Source: Carboxydocella thermautotrophica (GTDB lineage: Bacteria; Bacillota; GCA-003054495; Carboxydocellales; Carboxydocellaceae). From it: 64,000 nt of DNA. Of the stretch, positions 1-9,196 are shown one piece after another. The notes beneath the pieces were generated by a model, which was not told where the DNA came from, did no database searches, and was given only the letters and a program-made list of their open reading frames with translations. Within the stretch, counting starts at the first letter, position 1; each line of letters starts with the position of its first letter. The position numbers and the translations under genes are program-made. The stretch spans positions 980,501 through 1,044,500 of the forward strand of contig CP028514.1 in assembly GCA_003054495.1 (NCBI GenBank), in the 5' to 3' direction.

Positions 1-1
1 G

Positions 2-2218
2 GAAGTACCTCATTACCAGTTTGAAACCGTTCTGGAAAAACACAAAGAGCGGCTGGGCGTCCACTATGACCACGAACTGGATGTCGCTACCTTGCGGGAA
101 GTGGTAAAGGAGTACAAGGCCATTACCCGGCGGGAAGCCGGGGTGGATTTCCCCCAGGATCCCATGGAACAGTTGCTGCTGGCTGTTAAGGCAGTATTCC
201 GCTCCTGGAATAACCAGCGGGCCATTGTTTACCGCAAGATAAATGGCATTCCTGACCATCTGGGTACAGCAGTGAATGTTCAGACCATGGTCTTTGGTAA
301 TATGGGCAATGACTGCGGTACCGGGGTTGCTTTTACCCGTAACCCCAGCACCGGGGAACCTGTTCTCTATGGTGAGTATCTGATTAATGCCCAGGGTGAG
401 GATGTGGTAGCCGGAATCAGAACACCTCAACCCATTTCTACCTTGCAGGCAGAAATGCCGGAAGTTTATCAGCAATTTGTGGCAGTATGCAAAATCCTGG
501 AAAACCATTATAAAGATATGCAGGATATCGAGTTCACCATTGAACGGGGCAAACTCTATATTCTGCAAACCCGGACTGGTAAGCGGACTGCAGCAGCAGC
601 TCTGAAAATTGCTGTTGATATGGTCAATGAAGGGCTGATTGACAGGAAAACTGCTATCCAGCGGATTGAACCCGCATCCCTGAACCAGTTGCTGCATCGC
701 CGTATTGACCCCAATGCCAAACTGGATGTTGTGGCCAAAGGCTTGCCGGCATCTCCGGGCGCTGCATCCGGCCAGGTGGTATTTGATGCTGATGAAGCTG
801 AGAAGCTGGGACTGAATGGGGAAAAGGTTATCCTGGTCAGAATGGAAACCACTCCTGATGACATCCATGGTATAATCCAGGCTCAAGGGATTTTGACTTC
901 CCGCGGTGGTATGACCAGTCATGCGGCTGTGGTGGCCCGCGGCATGGGCAAACCCTGTGTTTGTGGCTGTGAGGCCATTAAGATCGATTATGAAAATGAG
1001 CAATTCCAGGTTGGAGAGCGGGTATTCCGCAAGGGAGATATCATTTCCATTGATGGTGCTACCGGTCAGGTTATCGCTGGTCAGGTACCCATGATCGATC
1101 CGGAAATTTCCGCGGAATTTGAGCTGCTGCTGAGCTGGGCTGATGAAATCCGGACCATGAAAGTGCGGGCCAATGCGGATACTCCGGAAGATGCTGCCAA
1201 GGCCCGCCAGTTTGGGGCAGAAGGGATTGGCCTTTGCCGCACTGAGCATATGTTTATGGCCCAGGATCGGTTGCCAATCGTGCAGGAAATGATTCTGGCC
1301 GAGAACAAAGAAGAACGGGAAGCTGCCCTGGCCAAACTGCTGCCCATGCAGAGGGAAGACTTCTATGGCATCCTGAAAGCTATGGCTGGCTATCCAGTCT
1401 ATATCCGTCTGCTGGATCCGCCTTTGCATGAGTTCCTCCCCAATCAGGAAGAACTGGTAGTGGAAATAACTACGCTGAAATTGACCGGTGGAGACCCGGC
1501 GGTGATTAAGGCTAAAGAACAGTTGCTCAAGAAAGTCCGGGCCTTGCATGAGTTTAACCCCATGCTGGGTCATCGCGGTTGCCGCCTGGCCATCACCTGG
1601 CCGGAAATCTATGCTATGCAAGTACGGGCTATCTATCAGGCAACCGCCCAGCTGATCAAAGAGGGGGTTGACGCTCGACCGGAAGTGATGATTCCGCTGG
1701 TAATTGAAGCGGAAGAATTGCGCAAACTGCGGGAGCTGAGCGTTCAGGTTGCCAAAGAGGTGATGGCTGAGTATGGCGTAGAGGTGCCGATCAGTGTCGG
1801 TACCATGATCGAGCTGCCGCGGGCCTGTGTCACCGCTGATGAAATCGCTCCCCATGCCGATTACTTCTCCTTCGGTACCAATGACCTGACCCAGACTACC
1901 CTGGGCTTTAGCCGTGATGATGCTGAAGGCAAGTTCATGCAAGACTACCTGGATCAAAAGATCTTTGCTGAAAATCCCTTCATAGTTCTGGACACCAGGG
2001 GAGTTGGCAAATTGATGAAAATGGCTACCCAGCTGGGACGGCAGGCTAACCCTGCACTGAAGGTGGGTATCTGTGGTGAGCACGGCGGTGAGCCCAAATC
2101 CATCTTCTTCTGCCAGGAAGCCGGTCTGGATTATGTCTCCTGTTCACCTTACCGGGTTCCTATCGCCAGGTTGGCTGCGGCCCAGGCAGCTCTAGGGGAT
2201 GTAACGCGGGATAAATAA
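2..2218 (+). CDS. ppdK: Pyruvate, phosphate dikinase (3' part)
   Basis: This is the C-terminal part (738 residues) of pyruvate, phosphate dikinase, the cytosolic enzyme that interconverts pyruvate, ATP and Pi with phosphoenolpyruvate, AMP and PPi. The frame is open to the window edge, so roughly 140 residues of the nucleotide-binding N-terminus lie upstream; an apparent TTG start at 92 is internal. The swivelling phosphohistidine domain shows GGMTSHAAVVARGMGKPC, with the phospho-His codon at 920-922. The C-terminal PEP/pyruvate TIM barrel ends with the catalytic Cys in CGEHGG (Cys codon 2072-2074). A strong terminator follows, so it ends its transcript. In anaerobes it serves gluconeogenesis or PPi-linked glycolysis. 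Identification is secure. Confidence 0.96.
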   Translation, partial: EVPHYQFETVLEKHKERLGVHYDHELDVATLREVVKEYKAITRREAGVDFPQDPMEQLLLAVKAVFRSWNNQRAIVYRKINGIPDHLGTAVNVQTMVFGNMGNDCGTGVAFTRNPSTGEPVLYGEYLINAQGEDVVAGIRTPQPISTLQAEMPEVYQQFVAVCKILENHYKDMQDIEFTIERGKLYILQTRTGKRTAAAALKIAVDMVNEGLIDRKTAIQRIEPASLNQLLHRRIDPNAKLDVVAKGLPASPGAASGQVVFDADEAEKLGLNGEKVILVRMETTPDDIHGIIQAQGILTSRGGMTSHAAVVARGMGKPCVCGCEAIKIDYENEQFQVGERVFRKGDIISIDGATGQVIAGQVPMIDPEISAEFELLLSWADEIRTMKVRANADTPEDAAKARQFGAEGIGLCRTEHMFMAQDRLPIVQEMILAENKEEREAALAKLLPMQREDFYGILKAMAGYPVYIRLLDPPLHEFLPNQEELVVEITTLKLTGGDPAVIKAKEQLLKKVRALHEFNPMLGHRGCRLAITWPEIYAMQVRAIYQATAQLIKEGVDARPEVMIPLVIEAEELRKLRELSVQVAKEVMAEYGVEVPISVGTMIELPRACVTADEIAPHADYFSFGTNDLTQTTLGFSRDDAEGKFMQDYLDQKIFAENPFIVLDTRGVGKLMKMATQLGRQANPALKVGICGEHGGEPKSIFFCQEAGLDYVSCSPYRVPIARLAAAQAALGDVTRDK

Positions 2219-2233
2219 TAAATAAAAAAATCT

Positions 2234-2264
2234 AGAGCTCTGCCTTGTGGCAGAGCTCTTTTTT
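2234..2264 (+). terminator. Intrinsic terminator after ppdK
   Basis: A perfect 11-bp stem (2234-2244 with 2249-2259), loop TTGT, is followed by a run of five T. It lies 16 nt after the ppdK stop codon. Confidence 0.93.
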
Positions 2265-2265
2265 G

Positions 2266-2294
2266 TTGACAATCATATAATACAGGAGTATAGT
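2266..2294 (+). promoter_or_regulatory. Sigma-A promoter of corA
   Basis: TTGACA at 2266-2271 and TATAGT at 2289-2294 are separated by exactly 17 bp, directly after the ppdK terminator. Transcription would start near 2301, leaving a leader of about 150 nt before corA. Confidence 0.75.
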
Positions 2295-2300
2295 TTAAAT

Positions 2301-2449
2301 GTTAGGAAATCCGCAGAGACCGGAGGTGAGGGGAAAATGGACGGAGGCCCCAGTCGAGAGGGTTACTGGCAACAAATGAATAAACGGTGGGCAACTGCCT
2401 TTTCCCGCTCCGGAAAGGTGGTTGGCCCTGCCTGAAAAGGGGGGTAGCC
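2301..2449 (+). promoter_or_regulatory. Structured corA leader, possible riboswitch
   Basis: The leader folds on paper into a long-range helix: CCGGAG (2320-2325) with CTCCGG (2408-2413), continued by GGGAAAA (2331-2337) with TTTTCCC (2400-2406). Inside lies a smaller hairpin, CCAGT (2350-2354) with ACTGG (2365-2369), and further purine-rich single strand. A G-rich ribosome binding site (about 2438-2444) follows the helix. It does not match the M-box, yybP-ykoY or NiCo consensus as I remember them. A metal-sensing leader is suggested by position only. There is no convincing coding frame in it. Confidence 0.4.
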
Positions 2450-3421
2450 ATGCTCTGCATTTATTTCTATGATCATGCCACCAACAAAATCTACTTTGAT
2501 GCCGACCTATCCCGCAAGGATGAGTACCTCAAGGACCCCCGCAATTTACTCTGGATTGATATTTATGATTGTACCGCCAAGGACCTGGAATTACTGGCCA
2601 ATGCCTTCCAGTTTCACCCAATGGCTTTAGAGGATGTTTTGCAGGAAAGTCCCCGGGCCAAGGTTGACCGCTATGATGATTACTATTTCTTCGTTTTCCA
2701 CTCCCTGCGTTATGATGAGGAAAGCGATGAAGAGATTACCACTGTGGAACTGGATGTTTTCCTGGGCAGTAATTACCTGGTAACCATTCACAAGGATGCC
2801 CTGTCCAGTGTGGCCCGGGTAGTGAAACAGTGCTGGTACACCAGCCGCTTGATGCAGCGGGGGCCAGATTATTTGCTATATAACCTGGTGGACGGTATTA
2901 TCGATGAATATTTCCCCATTCTGGAGCGGATTGGCGTCCGGATTGACGAACTGGAAGATGAGCTATATGTCAATCCCATTCAGGAAGTAACCGATGAGTT
3001 CCTGGCCTTAAAGCGGACCATCCTGTTATTGCGAAAAGTAATCATGCCTCAGCGGCGGATTTTTGCCAATGTCAATGGGCGTTATTCCTTTCAAATTCAG
3101 GAAGAGAATAAACCTTATTATATGGACCTGGTGGACAATATTGAACGCATTATTGACACTACCGATACCTACCGGGATCTGGTCAATGGCGCTATGGACA
3201 CCTATTATTCCATTGTTTCCAACCGCACCAACGAGGTAATGCGCTATCTCACCATTATCTCTACCATTATGATGCCGTTGACTTTTATCACCGGTTTGTT
3301 CGGGATGAATGTACCCTTGCCGGGGGCCCACAGCCCCTATACCCTGTATATTATATTGCTGGGGATGCTGGGGTTAACCGTGATCATGCTCTGGTACTTC
3401 CGGAATAAGGACTGGGTCTGA
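2450..3421 (+). CDS. corA: CorA-family divalent cation transporter
   Basis: This 323-residue protein is a CorA/MIT-family channel for Mg2+ (or Co2+/Ni2+). It has a long acidic cytoplasmic N-terminal domain and two C-terminal membrane helices, after about residue 260. The pore signature is G285-M286-N287, in FGMNVP rather than the classical YGMNF. The tail ends in the basic sequence FRNKDWV. I chose ATG 2450, which follows AGGGGGG at a proper distance; an upstream in-frame start at 2387 lies inside the structured leader and adds a sequence unlike CorA. It has its own promoter and a terminator just after the stop, so it is monocistronic. Metal specificity cannot be read from the sequence. Confidence 0.9.
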   Translation: MLCIYFYDHATNKIYFDADLSRKDEYLKDPRNLLWIDIYDCTAKDLELLANAFQFHPMALEDVLQESPRAKVDRYDDYYFFVFHSLRYDEESDEEITTVELDVFLGSNYLVTIHKDALSSVARVVKQCWYTSRLMQRGPDYLLYNLVDGIIDEYFPILERIGVRIDELEDELYVNPIQEVTDEFLALKRTILLLRKVIMPQRRIFANVNGRYSFQIQEENKPYYMDLVDNIERIIDTTDTYRDLVNGAMDTYYSIVSNRTNEVMRYLTIISTIMMPLTFITGLFGMNVPLPGAHSPYTLYIILLGMLGLTVIMLWYFRNKDWV

Positions 3422-3431
3422 TGGGGATGAG

Positions 3432-3473
3432 GGCTGTTAAAGACCGCTACCGCTGGTTTTTAACAGCCTTTTT
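3432..3473 (+). terminator. Intrinsic terminator after corA
   Basis: A 10-bp perfect stem (3432-3441 with 3459-3468), extendable to 14 bp with one G-T pair, is followed by five T. It sits between the corA stop and the thpR start, which argues that thpR begins at 3496 and not at an earlier in-frame ATG at 3421. Confidence 0.88.
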
Positions 3474-3495
3474 CCTATGCGAAGGAGGAATTGAC

Positions 3496-4053
3496 GTGCG
3501 TCTGTTTCTTGGTTTATGGTTGCCTGGGCAGTGGCGGGAGCGCTTAGCAGGCCTGGAGGTGCCCTGTCCCGGGGTCAAATGGGTAGAAAAGGAGAACTTG
3601 CATCTGACCCTGCGCTTTCTGGGAGAAGTAGATGAAAAAAGCCTTCCCAGCCTGCAAAAACATCTGGCTTCGATTTCACTATCGCCTTTTACTCTGCAGT
3701 CTTCCGGGCCAGGGGCTTTCCCCGATCGGTTGGCTCCCCGGGTGCTCTGGTGGGGGGTAAGAGGCAGGACGGAGAGGGATAGTCAGCGGCTATTTCAGTT
3801 AAAGACAGAGGTGGATGAAGCCTTGAGCCGCTGGGGAATGGCACCGGAAGCCAGGGGCTGGCGACCCCATATTACCCTGGCCCGGGTAAAAGAAGGGGCC
3901 AGGGTTTACTGGCCGCCGCAGCAAAATATCCTATTGCCACCCTGGCCGGTAACCGGATTTGCCCTGATTGCCAGTACCTTAACCGCTCAGGGGCCAATTT
4001 ATCGAAACCTTTGTGAATTTTCTTTGTCGGGGCAGGAAGAAAAAAAGGGCTGA
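3496..4053 (+). CDS. thpR: RNA 2',3'-cyclic phosphodiesterase (2'-5' RNA ligase family)
   Basis: This is a 185-residue member of the 2H phosphoesterase superfamily (ThpR/LigT), cytosolic, which opens 2',3'-cyclic phosphate RNA ends to 2'-phosphates and can join 2'-5' ends in vitro. Both catalytic HxTx motifs are present: H36-L-T-L followed by RFLG, and H125-I-T-L followed by ARVK, near the usual spacing. GTG 3496 is preceded by GAAGGAGGA at good distance. An ATG at 3421 overlaps the corA stop, but translation from it would read through the corA terminator and add a non-homologous stretch. The physiological role of the family is uncertain. Confidence 0.88.
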   Translation: MRLFLGLWLPGQWRERLAGLEVPCPGVKWVEKENLHLTLRFLGEVDEKSLPSLQKHLASISLSPFTLQSSGPGAFPDRLAPRVLWWGVRGRTERDSQRLFQLKTEVDEALSRWGMAPEARGWRPHITLARVKEGARVYWPPQQNILLPPWPVTGFALIASTLTAQGPIYRNLCEFSLSGQEEKKG

Positions 4054-4098
4054 GCGAATATATTATTAGGAAATTAAGAGTAAGAGGTGAAGAAATAG

Positions 4099-4698
4099 AT
4101 GCTGATAATAGGTATCAATGGCAGTCCCCGCCAGGATGGCAATAGCGGTTTTTTGCTGGAACAGGCCTTAAAGGGGGCAGCAACCTTAGGAGCGCAGACG
4201 GAAATTATCCAGGCCGCAGAAATTCTGGCAGATGTAAAGGTACCCTTTTGTACGGTCTGTACCAATCCCTGTGCCGGGGTCTGTGCCCATAACAATAAAC
4301 TGGGCGAAACCTATGAACTGCTGAAAAAGGCCGATGGGGTTATTATGGCCAGCCCTGTCTATTTTGGTACTGTCAGTGGACAATTGAAAGCATTCTGGGA
4401 TAAAACCCGATATTTGCGGCGGGACAAACATTTACTGAATGTGGTAGGAGCGGCTATGGCCTGTGGAGCATCCCGGTTTGGGGGCCAGGAGACGGCAGTA
4501 GCTGCCATGCATGATATGATGCTGGTCCATGGGATGATCATTGTCGGTGACGGTTATGCCGAACTCGATTGCGGTCACCAGGGGGTAGGGGCGCAAAAAC
4601 CCGCTGACCAGGATCAGGATGCGGTCCGCCGGGCAGAAATGCTGGGGAAACGGGTGGCCCAGGTTGCTCTGGCCACGGCAGCTATTCGTCGTCGCTAA
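4099..4698 (+). CDS. NAD(P)H-dependent FMN reductase-like flavoprotein with Cys cluster
   Basis: This 199-residue protein has a flavodoxin-like fold. The N-terminal GINGSPRQDGNS is the FMN phosphate-binding loop, and ASPVYFGTVSGQLKAFWD is the second flavin-contact motif of the NADPH-dependent FMN reductase family. Between them lies a four-cysteine cluster, C51-x2-C54-x3-C58-x3-C62, similar in position to the 4Fe-4S site of iron-sulfur flavoproteins (Isf). It may therefore carry a cluster and act as a one- or two-electron switch, or use the thiols directly. RBS AGGTGA precedes ATG 4099. It is followed closely by dgt but no functional link is obvious. The physiological substrate is unknown. Confidence 0.8.
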   Translation: MLIIGINGSPRQDGNSGFLLEQALKGAATLGAQTEIIQAAEILADVKVPFCTVCTNPCAGVCAHNNKLGETYELLKKADGVIMASPVYFGTVSGQLKAFWDKTRYLRRDKHLLNVVGAAMACGASRFGGQETAVAAMHDMMLVHGMIIVGDGYAELDCGHQGVGAQKPADQDQDAVRRAEMLGKRVAQVALATAAIRRR

Positions 4699-4715
4699 CT
4701 TTTTGAGGTGAGAAT

Positions 4716-5750
4716 ATGATCAGAAGAGAAACAGAACTATGGGAGGAAGAACACCTTTCCCCGTTTGCTGCTCGCAGCAGCCTTAGCCGTGGCCGGCAGC
4801 GGGAGGAAAAAGAGTGTGATGTCCGCACCGCCTTTCAGCGGGACCGGGACAGGATCTTGCATTCCAAGGCTTTTCGCCGTTTAAAACATAAAACCCAGGT
4901 GTTTATTGCTCCTGAAGGAGATCATTACCGTACCCGGTTGACCCATACCCTGGAAGTAGCGCAAATCGCCCGCACTATTGCCCGGGCCCTGCGCTTGAAC
5001 GAAGATCTGACGGAAGCTATTGCCCTGGGCCATGACCTGGGCCATACTGCTTTTGGTCATGCTGGGGAAGAGGCTTTGCAGGAAGTCTACCTGCCCGGGT
5101 TTGCCCATAATGAACAAAGTTTGCGGATCGTGGACAAAATAGAAGGCGGAGGAGCGGGTCTGAATTTGACCTGGGAAGTGCGGGATGGTATTCTCCACCA
5201 TACCGGTGACCAGGATCCTGCTACCCTCGAGGGGCAAATTGTTAAAATTGCAGACAGAATTGCCTATATCAACCATGATATTGATGATGCCATCCGGGGC
5301 GGGGTTCTGGAACTGGATGATTTGCCCCGGGATTTGCTGACAGTGCTGGGTCGAAAACACTCCGAGCGTATAAACATCATGGTCAGGGACATGATTGAAG
5401 CCAGCCGGCAGCAGCCGCGCATCAGGATGAGTCCGGAAATCTGGGAAGCGACCATGGCTTTGCGGTCTTTTCTTTTTGAACGGGTTTATGTGGGTTCTCA
5501 GGCTAAAGCCGAAGAGGAGAAGGCCAAAAACATAGTGCAGGAGCTTTACAGTTATTATGTCGAGCATCCGGAGCAGGTTCCGGCTGAATTTTTGACCATC
5601 GCCCGGCAGGAAGGGGAAAGTCAGGGTCGCAGTGAGGAGGAGAACCGGGCCCGGGCTGTGGTAGATTATGTGGCCGGCATGACCGATCGTTATGCCATCA
5701 AAAAATATACCGACTTGTTTGTTCCCAGGGGGTTTCCCCTTTTTCAATAA
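4716..5750 (+). CDS. dgt: Deoxyguanosinetriphosphate triphosphohydrolase-like protein
   Basis: This is a 344-residue HD-domain dNTP triphosphohydrolase, the short form found in Firmicutes, expected to split dNTPs to deoxynucleosides and tripolyphosphate. Metal ligands are visible: H77 in [14 protein letters not shown], then H106-D107 and H110 in [11 protein letters not shown], and a later D in the [17 protein letters not shown] segment. The N-terminus carries the family's R-rich stretch ([20 protein letters not shown]). RBS GAGGTGAG precedes ATG 4716, 17 nt after the flavoprotein. It lies upstream of dnaG-rpoD, an order I recall from several Clostridia, which fits a role in dNTP pool control. 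A 317-residue frame on the opposite strand is a codon-usage shadow. Confidence 0.9.
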   Translation: MIRRETELWEEEHLSPFAARSSLSRGRQREEKECDVRTAFQRDRDRILHSKAFRRLKHKTQVFIAPEGDHYRTRLTHTLEVAQIARTIARALRLNEDLTEAIALGHDLGHTAFGHAGEEALQEVYLPGFAHNEQSLRIVDKIEGGGAGLNLTWEVRDGILHHTGDQDPATLEGQIVKIADRIAYINHDIDDAIRGGVLELDDLPRDLLTVLGRKHSERINIMVRDMIEASRQQPRIRMSPEIWEATMALRSFLFERVYVGSQAKAEEEKAKNIVQELYSYYVEHPEQVPAEFLTIARQEGESQGRSEEENRARAVVDYVAGMTDRYAIKKYTDLFVPRGFPLFQ

Positions 5751-5827
5751 ATTTTTTCGAATAAAGCAGGAATTTGTCTTGTTAAGGCGAATATACAGTA
5801 AATTGTCTGACCTCTTAAAATTGCCTC

Positions 5828-5856
5828 TTGACAAGCAGCAGGAAATCTGTTATTAA
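5828..5856 (+). promoter_or_regulatory. Sigma-A promoter of dnaG-rpoD
   Basis: TTGACA (5828-5833), 17-bp spacer, TATTAA (5851-5856). The expected start near 5863 lies downstream of an in-frame ATG at 5856, which rules that ATG out and supports GTG 5901 as the dnaG start. Confidence 0.65.
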
Positions 5857-5900
5857 TGGCGAACTCTATTTTTATCCTAATTTTAAAGCAGGTGAGGCTG

Positions 5901-7676
5901 GTGGGAGGATTCCTTTCACCCCAATTCATAGAGCAAGTGCGCTCAGCCAATGATATAGTAGAGGTCATCAGTGAACATGTCCTGCTGAAACGCCAGGGGC
6001 GGGAATATGTGGGACTTTGCCCTTTTCATCAGGAAAAGACTCCTTCTTTCTTCGTTTCACCGGAAAAGCAGATGTTTTATTGTTTTGGCTGTCAGGCTGG
6101 AGGAGATGTAATCCGTTTTTTGATGGATAGCCAGCGCCTGACTTTCCCGGAAGCGGTGGAACGGCTGGCAGAACGGGCGGGATTGCCTCTGCCCGTGATG
6201 GAGGGAGAGACCAGGGAACTGGGTCAGAAGACAGAAGGGTATGAGCTCAACCAGCTGGCAGCAAGATATTTTAGCTGGCGCCTGGAAAGGCCGGAAGGTC
6301 AGGAGGCCAGACAGTACATTGTCCGGCGCGGTTTAAACCAGGAAACTGTACAGAAATTTGCCCTGGGCTATGCCGGCCCGGAGTGGGACCACCTGACCAG
6401 AGCCTTCCGCAAAAGGGGTTATGATCCCAGGGTGCTGGTGAAATGGGGGTTGAGCCGCACTGGCAGTTATACCGGCCAGTATCTGGACCTTTTTCGCCAC
6501 CGCCTTATATTTCCCATTTTCGACACCCGGGGTAGAATTATTGCCTTTGGTGGCCGCATCCTGGGTGAGGGGCAGCCGAAATACCTCAATACTCCGGAAA
6601 CTCCTGTTTTTGATAAGAGCAGTAATCTCTATGGGCTCTTTCAAGCCCAGCAAGCAATCCGGGACCAGAATCTGGCTATTGTTGTGGAAGGTTATCTGGA
6701 TGTGCTTTCTCTCCATCAGCGAGGTATTACCAATGTGGTTGCTCCCCTGGGGACAGCTTTGACAGAAGCCCATGGCAAGCTGTTGCGCCGCTATACCGAC
6801 CGGGTGGTGATCGCCTTTGATGCTGACCCGGCCGGACAGAAGGCAGCTCTGCGTTCCCTGGACCTGTTGCTGGGCCTGGGGCTGGAAGTGCGGGTACTGG
6901 TTTTGCCGGATGGGAAAGACCCGGATGAATATTTGCAAAAACATACAGTGGAAGAATTCAGGGAATTACTGGCTACAACTCTGGATTTGCTGGACTTTAA
7001 GCTCAAACTCTGTGCTGAGAGCTATGACCTTAGCACACTTACGGGCAAAAGGCAGACCTTGCAGCTGATTATACCCAGTCTGGCCGCAACTCGTGACCAT
7101 TTGCGCCGGGAAGAATATATCCGACGCCTGGGCCAGGAACTCAACCTGTCCTGGGAGACCATTGAAAGCGAATTGCGACTTTTCTTGCGCCAGAGGGATA
7201 AAATTGTAAAAAATAGGCATACTATTGATAATGTAAGCCAGAATTCGCCAAACCATCCGATTCTGGATGGGTTAACCAAAGCAGAATGGTGGCTGGCCCG
7301 CCTGGTGGTGGAATATCCCCACTGGTGGCCGCGAGTGCAAGCCAGTCTGGGGGAGAAACCCTGGCGGGATGAACAGCTGACCAGGGCAATGCAGGTCTGG
7401 CAGGAGACAGGAGCCCTGCCGCAAAGTGATGTGGAACTGGGCCCGGTAACTGCTCGACTGTTGACTCTGCCAGTGCCCCTGGAACAGGCTGAAGCCACCT
7501 TGCAGGATTGCATACAAACCCTGGTGAAGGGAAGGCTACAAAGAGAGCGGGAAGAGATTTTGAAACAGATTAAGGCTGCGGAAGAACGGCGGGATTTTCA
7601 GACTGTAAAGGAGCTGGCCAGCCGTTTGACCCGGTTGCAGAATAATTCTAGCACCCTGGAAAGGGGGGGAGCTTGA
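5901..7676 (+). CDS. dnaG: DNA primase
   Basis: This 591-residue DnaG makes RNA primers at the replication fork. The N-terminal CHC2 zinc-binding domain shows C40, H43, C61 and C64 in [11 protein letters not shown] and CFGCQAGGD. The Toprim catalytic domain follows with E263 in VVEGYLDVL and D307-x-D309 in [11 protein letters not shown]. The C-terminal part, which binds the helicase DnaB/DnaC, is more divergent. GTG 5901 is preceded by AGGTGAGG and gives the usual N-terminus before [16 protein letters not shown]. The stop overlaps the rpoD start (TGATG), so the two genes are translationally coupled, as in the macromolecular synthesis operon of many bacteria. Confidence 0.96.
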   Translation: MGGFLSPQFIEQVRSANDIVEVISEHVLLKRQGREYVGLCPFHQEKTPSFFVSPEKQMFYCFGCQAGGDVIRFLMDSQRLTFPEAVERLAERAGLPLPVMEGETRELGQKTEGYELNQLAARYFSWRLERPEGQEARQYIVRRGLNQETVQKFALGYAGPEWDHLTRAFRKRGYDPRVLVKWGLSRTGSYTGQYLDLFRHRLIFPIFDTRGRIIAFGGRILGEGQPKYLNTPETPVFDKSSNLYGLFQAQQAIRDQNLAIVVEGYLDVLSLHQRGITNVVAPLGTALTEAHGKLLRRYTDRVVIAFDADPAGQKAALRSLDLLLGLGLEVRVLVLPDGKDPDEYLQKHTVEEFRELLATTLDLLDFKLKLCAESYDLSTLTGKRQTLQLIIPSLAATRDHLRREEYIRRLGQELNLSWETIESELRLFLRQRDKIVKNRHTIDNVSQNSPNHPILDGLTKAEWWLARLVVEYPHWWPRVQASLGEKPWRDEQLTRAMQVWQETGALPQSDVELGPVTARLLTLPVPLEQAEATLQDCIQTLVKGRLQREREEILKQIKAAEERRDFQTVKELASRLTRLQNNSSTLERGGA

Positions 7677-8821
7677 TGGCAAAAAACGAAGAACAACAAA
7701 ATAGCAAAGACATGAACGCCCTCAAGGAAGAACTCAAGAAACTGATCGACAAAGGCAAAAAACGGGGCCTCTTGACCTATGGCGAAATCATGGACACCCT
7801 CCAGGGTGTGGAATTAACCCCGGAGCAGATCGATGAAGTCTATGAAACACTGGCAGGGATGAGCATTGAAGTGGTGCCGGAAACCGGGGAAGTGGACATG
7901 CTGCCGGCTGATGATTTGCCCCCTGTAGATGATGAATTTCCTCTCACCGAAAACCTGGAAGATGAACTGAACCTGGATATACCGGAAGGTATCGGGATTG
8001 ATGATCCGGTTCGCATGTACTTGAAGGAAATCGGGCGGGTGCCCTTGTTGACCCCGGAAGAGGAAATTGAGCTGGCTAAACGCATGGAACAGGGAGATGA
8101 AGAGGCTAAACGCCGGCTGGCGGAAGCCAACTTGCGCCTGGTGGTCAGTATTGCCAAACGCTATGTGGGGCGAGGCATGCTGTTCCTGGATCTGATCCAG
8201 GAGGGGAATCTGGGTTTGATCAAGGCGGTAGAAAAATTTGACTACCGCAAAGGCTACAAATTCAGTACCTATGCCACCTGGTGGATTCGTCAGGCTATCA
8301 CCCGGGCCATTGCAGATCAGGCTCGTACCATCCGGATTCCGGTGCATATGGTGGAAACTATCAACAAGCTGATTCGCGTTTCCCGCCAGCTCTTGCAGGA
8401 ACTGGGGCGCGAGCCTTCACCTGAAGAGATTGCCGAGGCTATGGATGTACCGGTAGAAAAAGTGCGGGAAATTATGAAAATCGCCCAGGAACCGGTGTCC
8501 CTGGAAACCCCTATCGGGGAAGAAGAAGACAGCCATCTGGGAGATTTCATCGAAGATGAAGATGCTCCGGCACCGGCGGAAGCAGCCAGTTATCATCTGC
8601 TGAAGGAGCAGCTGGAGGAAGTGCTGAGCACTCTTACCCCCCGGGAAGAAAAGGTCCTGCGCTTGCGTTTTGGCCTGGAAGACGGTCGGGCCAGGACTTT
8701 AGAGGAAGTGGGTCAGGAATTCGGGGTGACCAGGGAACGGATTCGCCAGATTGAGGCCAAGGCTTTGCGCAAACTGCGCCATCCCAGCCGCAGTAAAAAG
8801 TTGAAAGACTTTTTGGAATAA
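7676..8821 (+). CDS. rpoD: RNA polymerase primary sigma factor SigA
   Basis: This 381-residue vegetative sigma-70 factor has a short acidic region 1.1, region 1.2 starting near [20 protein letters not shown], region 2 with [17 protein letters not shown] and [20 protein letters not shown] (core binding and -10 recognition and melting), region 3, and region 4.2 with the helix-turn-helix [20 protein letters not shown] for the -35 box. Length matches clostridial SigA. The ATG at 7676 overlaps the dnaG stop and has GGGGGGA as RBS; a TTG one codon earlier is an alternative. It is cotranscribed with dnaG. The promoters in this window (TTGACA-17/18-TATAAT) are those this factor should read. Confidence 0.97.
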   Translation: MAKNEEQQNSKDMNALKEELKKLIDKGKKRGLLTYGEIMDTLQGVELTPEQIDEVYETLAGMSIEVVPETGEVDMLPADDLPPVDDEFPLTENLEDELNLDIPEGIGIDDPVRMYLKEIGRVPLLTPEEEIELAKRMEQGDEEAKRRLAEANLRLVVSIAKRYVGRGMLFLDLIQEGNLGLIKAVEKFDYRKGYKFSTYATWWIRQAITRAIADQARTIRIPVHMVETINKLIRVSRQLLQELGREPSPEEIAEAMDVPVEKVREIMKIAQEPVSLETPIGEEEDSHLGDFIEDEDAPAPAEAASYHLLKEQLEEVLSTLTPREEKVLRLRFGLEDGRARTLEEVGQEFGVTRERIRQIEAKALRKLRHPSRSKKLKDFLE

Positions 8822-8840
8822 AATCTCGGCAAAAAAGGCC

Positions 8841-8869
8841 TTGACCAGAAGCGGCATTTGCCTTATAAT
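8841..8869 (+). promoter_or_regulatory. Sigma-A promoter of the tRNA operon
   Basis: TTGACC (8841-8846), 17-bp spacer, TATAAT (8864-8869), starting transcription near 8876, a few bases before the first tRNA. Confidence 0.78.
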
Positions 8870-8886
8870 ATCTAATGTCGCGGCAT

Positions 8887-8961
8887 TCCCCGATAGCTCA
8901 ATGGTAGAGCGCCCGGCTGTTAACCGGTAGGTTGCAGGTTCGAGTCCTGCTCGGGGAGCCA
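8887..8961 (+). tRNA. tRNA-Asn (GTT)
   Basis: A complete cloverleaf of 75 nt with encoded CCA: acceptor TCCCCGA pairs with TCGGGGA, D-arm TAGCTCAATGGTAGAGC, anticodon GTT in CTGTTAAC, T-loop GGTTCGAGTCC. First gene of a three-tRNA operon. Confidence 0.95.
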
Positions 8962-8966
8962 TTGCT

Positions 8967-9042
8967 GGGCCTATAGCTCAGTTGGTAGAGCAACCGGCTC
9001 ATAACCGGTCGGTCGCTGGTTCGAGTCCAGCTGGGCCCACCA
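8967..9042 (+). tRNA. tRNA-Met (CAT), elongator type
   Basis: A 76-nt cloverleaf with encoded CCA and anticodon CAT. Acceptor GGGCCTA pairs with TGGGCCC (one G-T pair). The fully paired 1-72 position and the absence of three G-C pairs flanking the anticodon loop exclude the initiator. A lysidine-modified tRNA-Ile2, which also carries CAT, cannot be excluded by eye. Confidence 0.85.
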
Positions 9043-9058
9043 CTATCCAGTCAGGAGA

Positions 9059-9135
9059 GGGCGATTAGCTCAGTTGGTTAGAGCGCTTGCCTCACATGCA
9101 AGAGGTCACAGGTTCGAGTCCTGTATCGCCCACCA
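9059..9135 (+). tRNA. tRNA-Val (CAC)
   Basis: A 77-nt cloverleaf with encoded CCA. Acceptor GGGCGAT pairs with ATCGCCC, and the anticodon is CAC in the loop CTCACAT. Last gene of the tRNA operon. Confidence 0.93.
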
Positions 9136-9147
9136 GCATAGATTACA

Positions 9148-9172
9148 AGCCAGGCTAAGGCCTGGCTCTTTT
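9148..9172 (+). terminator. Terminator of the tRNA operon
   Basis: An 8-bp stem AGCCAGGC/GCCTGGCT (9148-9155 with 9160-9167), loop TAAG, is followed by CTTTT. Confidence 0.75.
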
Positions 9173-9196
9173 GCTATTATCAGGGAGGAGAACGAA

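Noticed and set aside
2247-2435. 62-aa frame after ppdK
   Set aside because: It starts inside the ppdK terminator, upstream of the promoter, and runs through the structured corA leader.
3421-3495. Longer thpR N-terminus from ATG 3421
   Set aside because: The extension spans the corA terminator and is unlike the family; GTG 3496 has a proper RBS.
5728-5744. Hairpin GGGGG-TTT-CCCC plus T-run at the dgt stop
   Set aside because: The stem is only 4-5 bp and lies within coding sequence; too weak to call a terminator.
4881-5834. 317-aa open frame opposite dgt
   Set aside because: It is antisense to a clear HD-domain gene, has no RBS or family motifs, and arises from codon bias.
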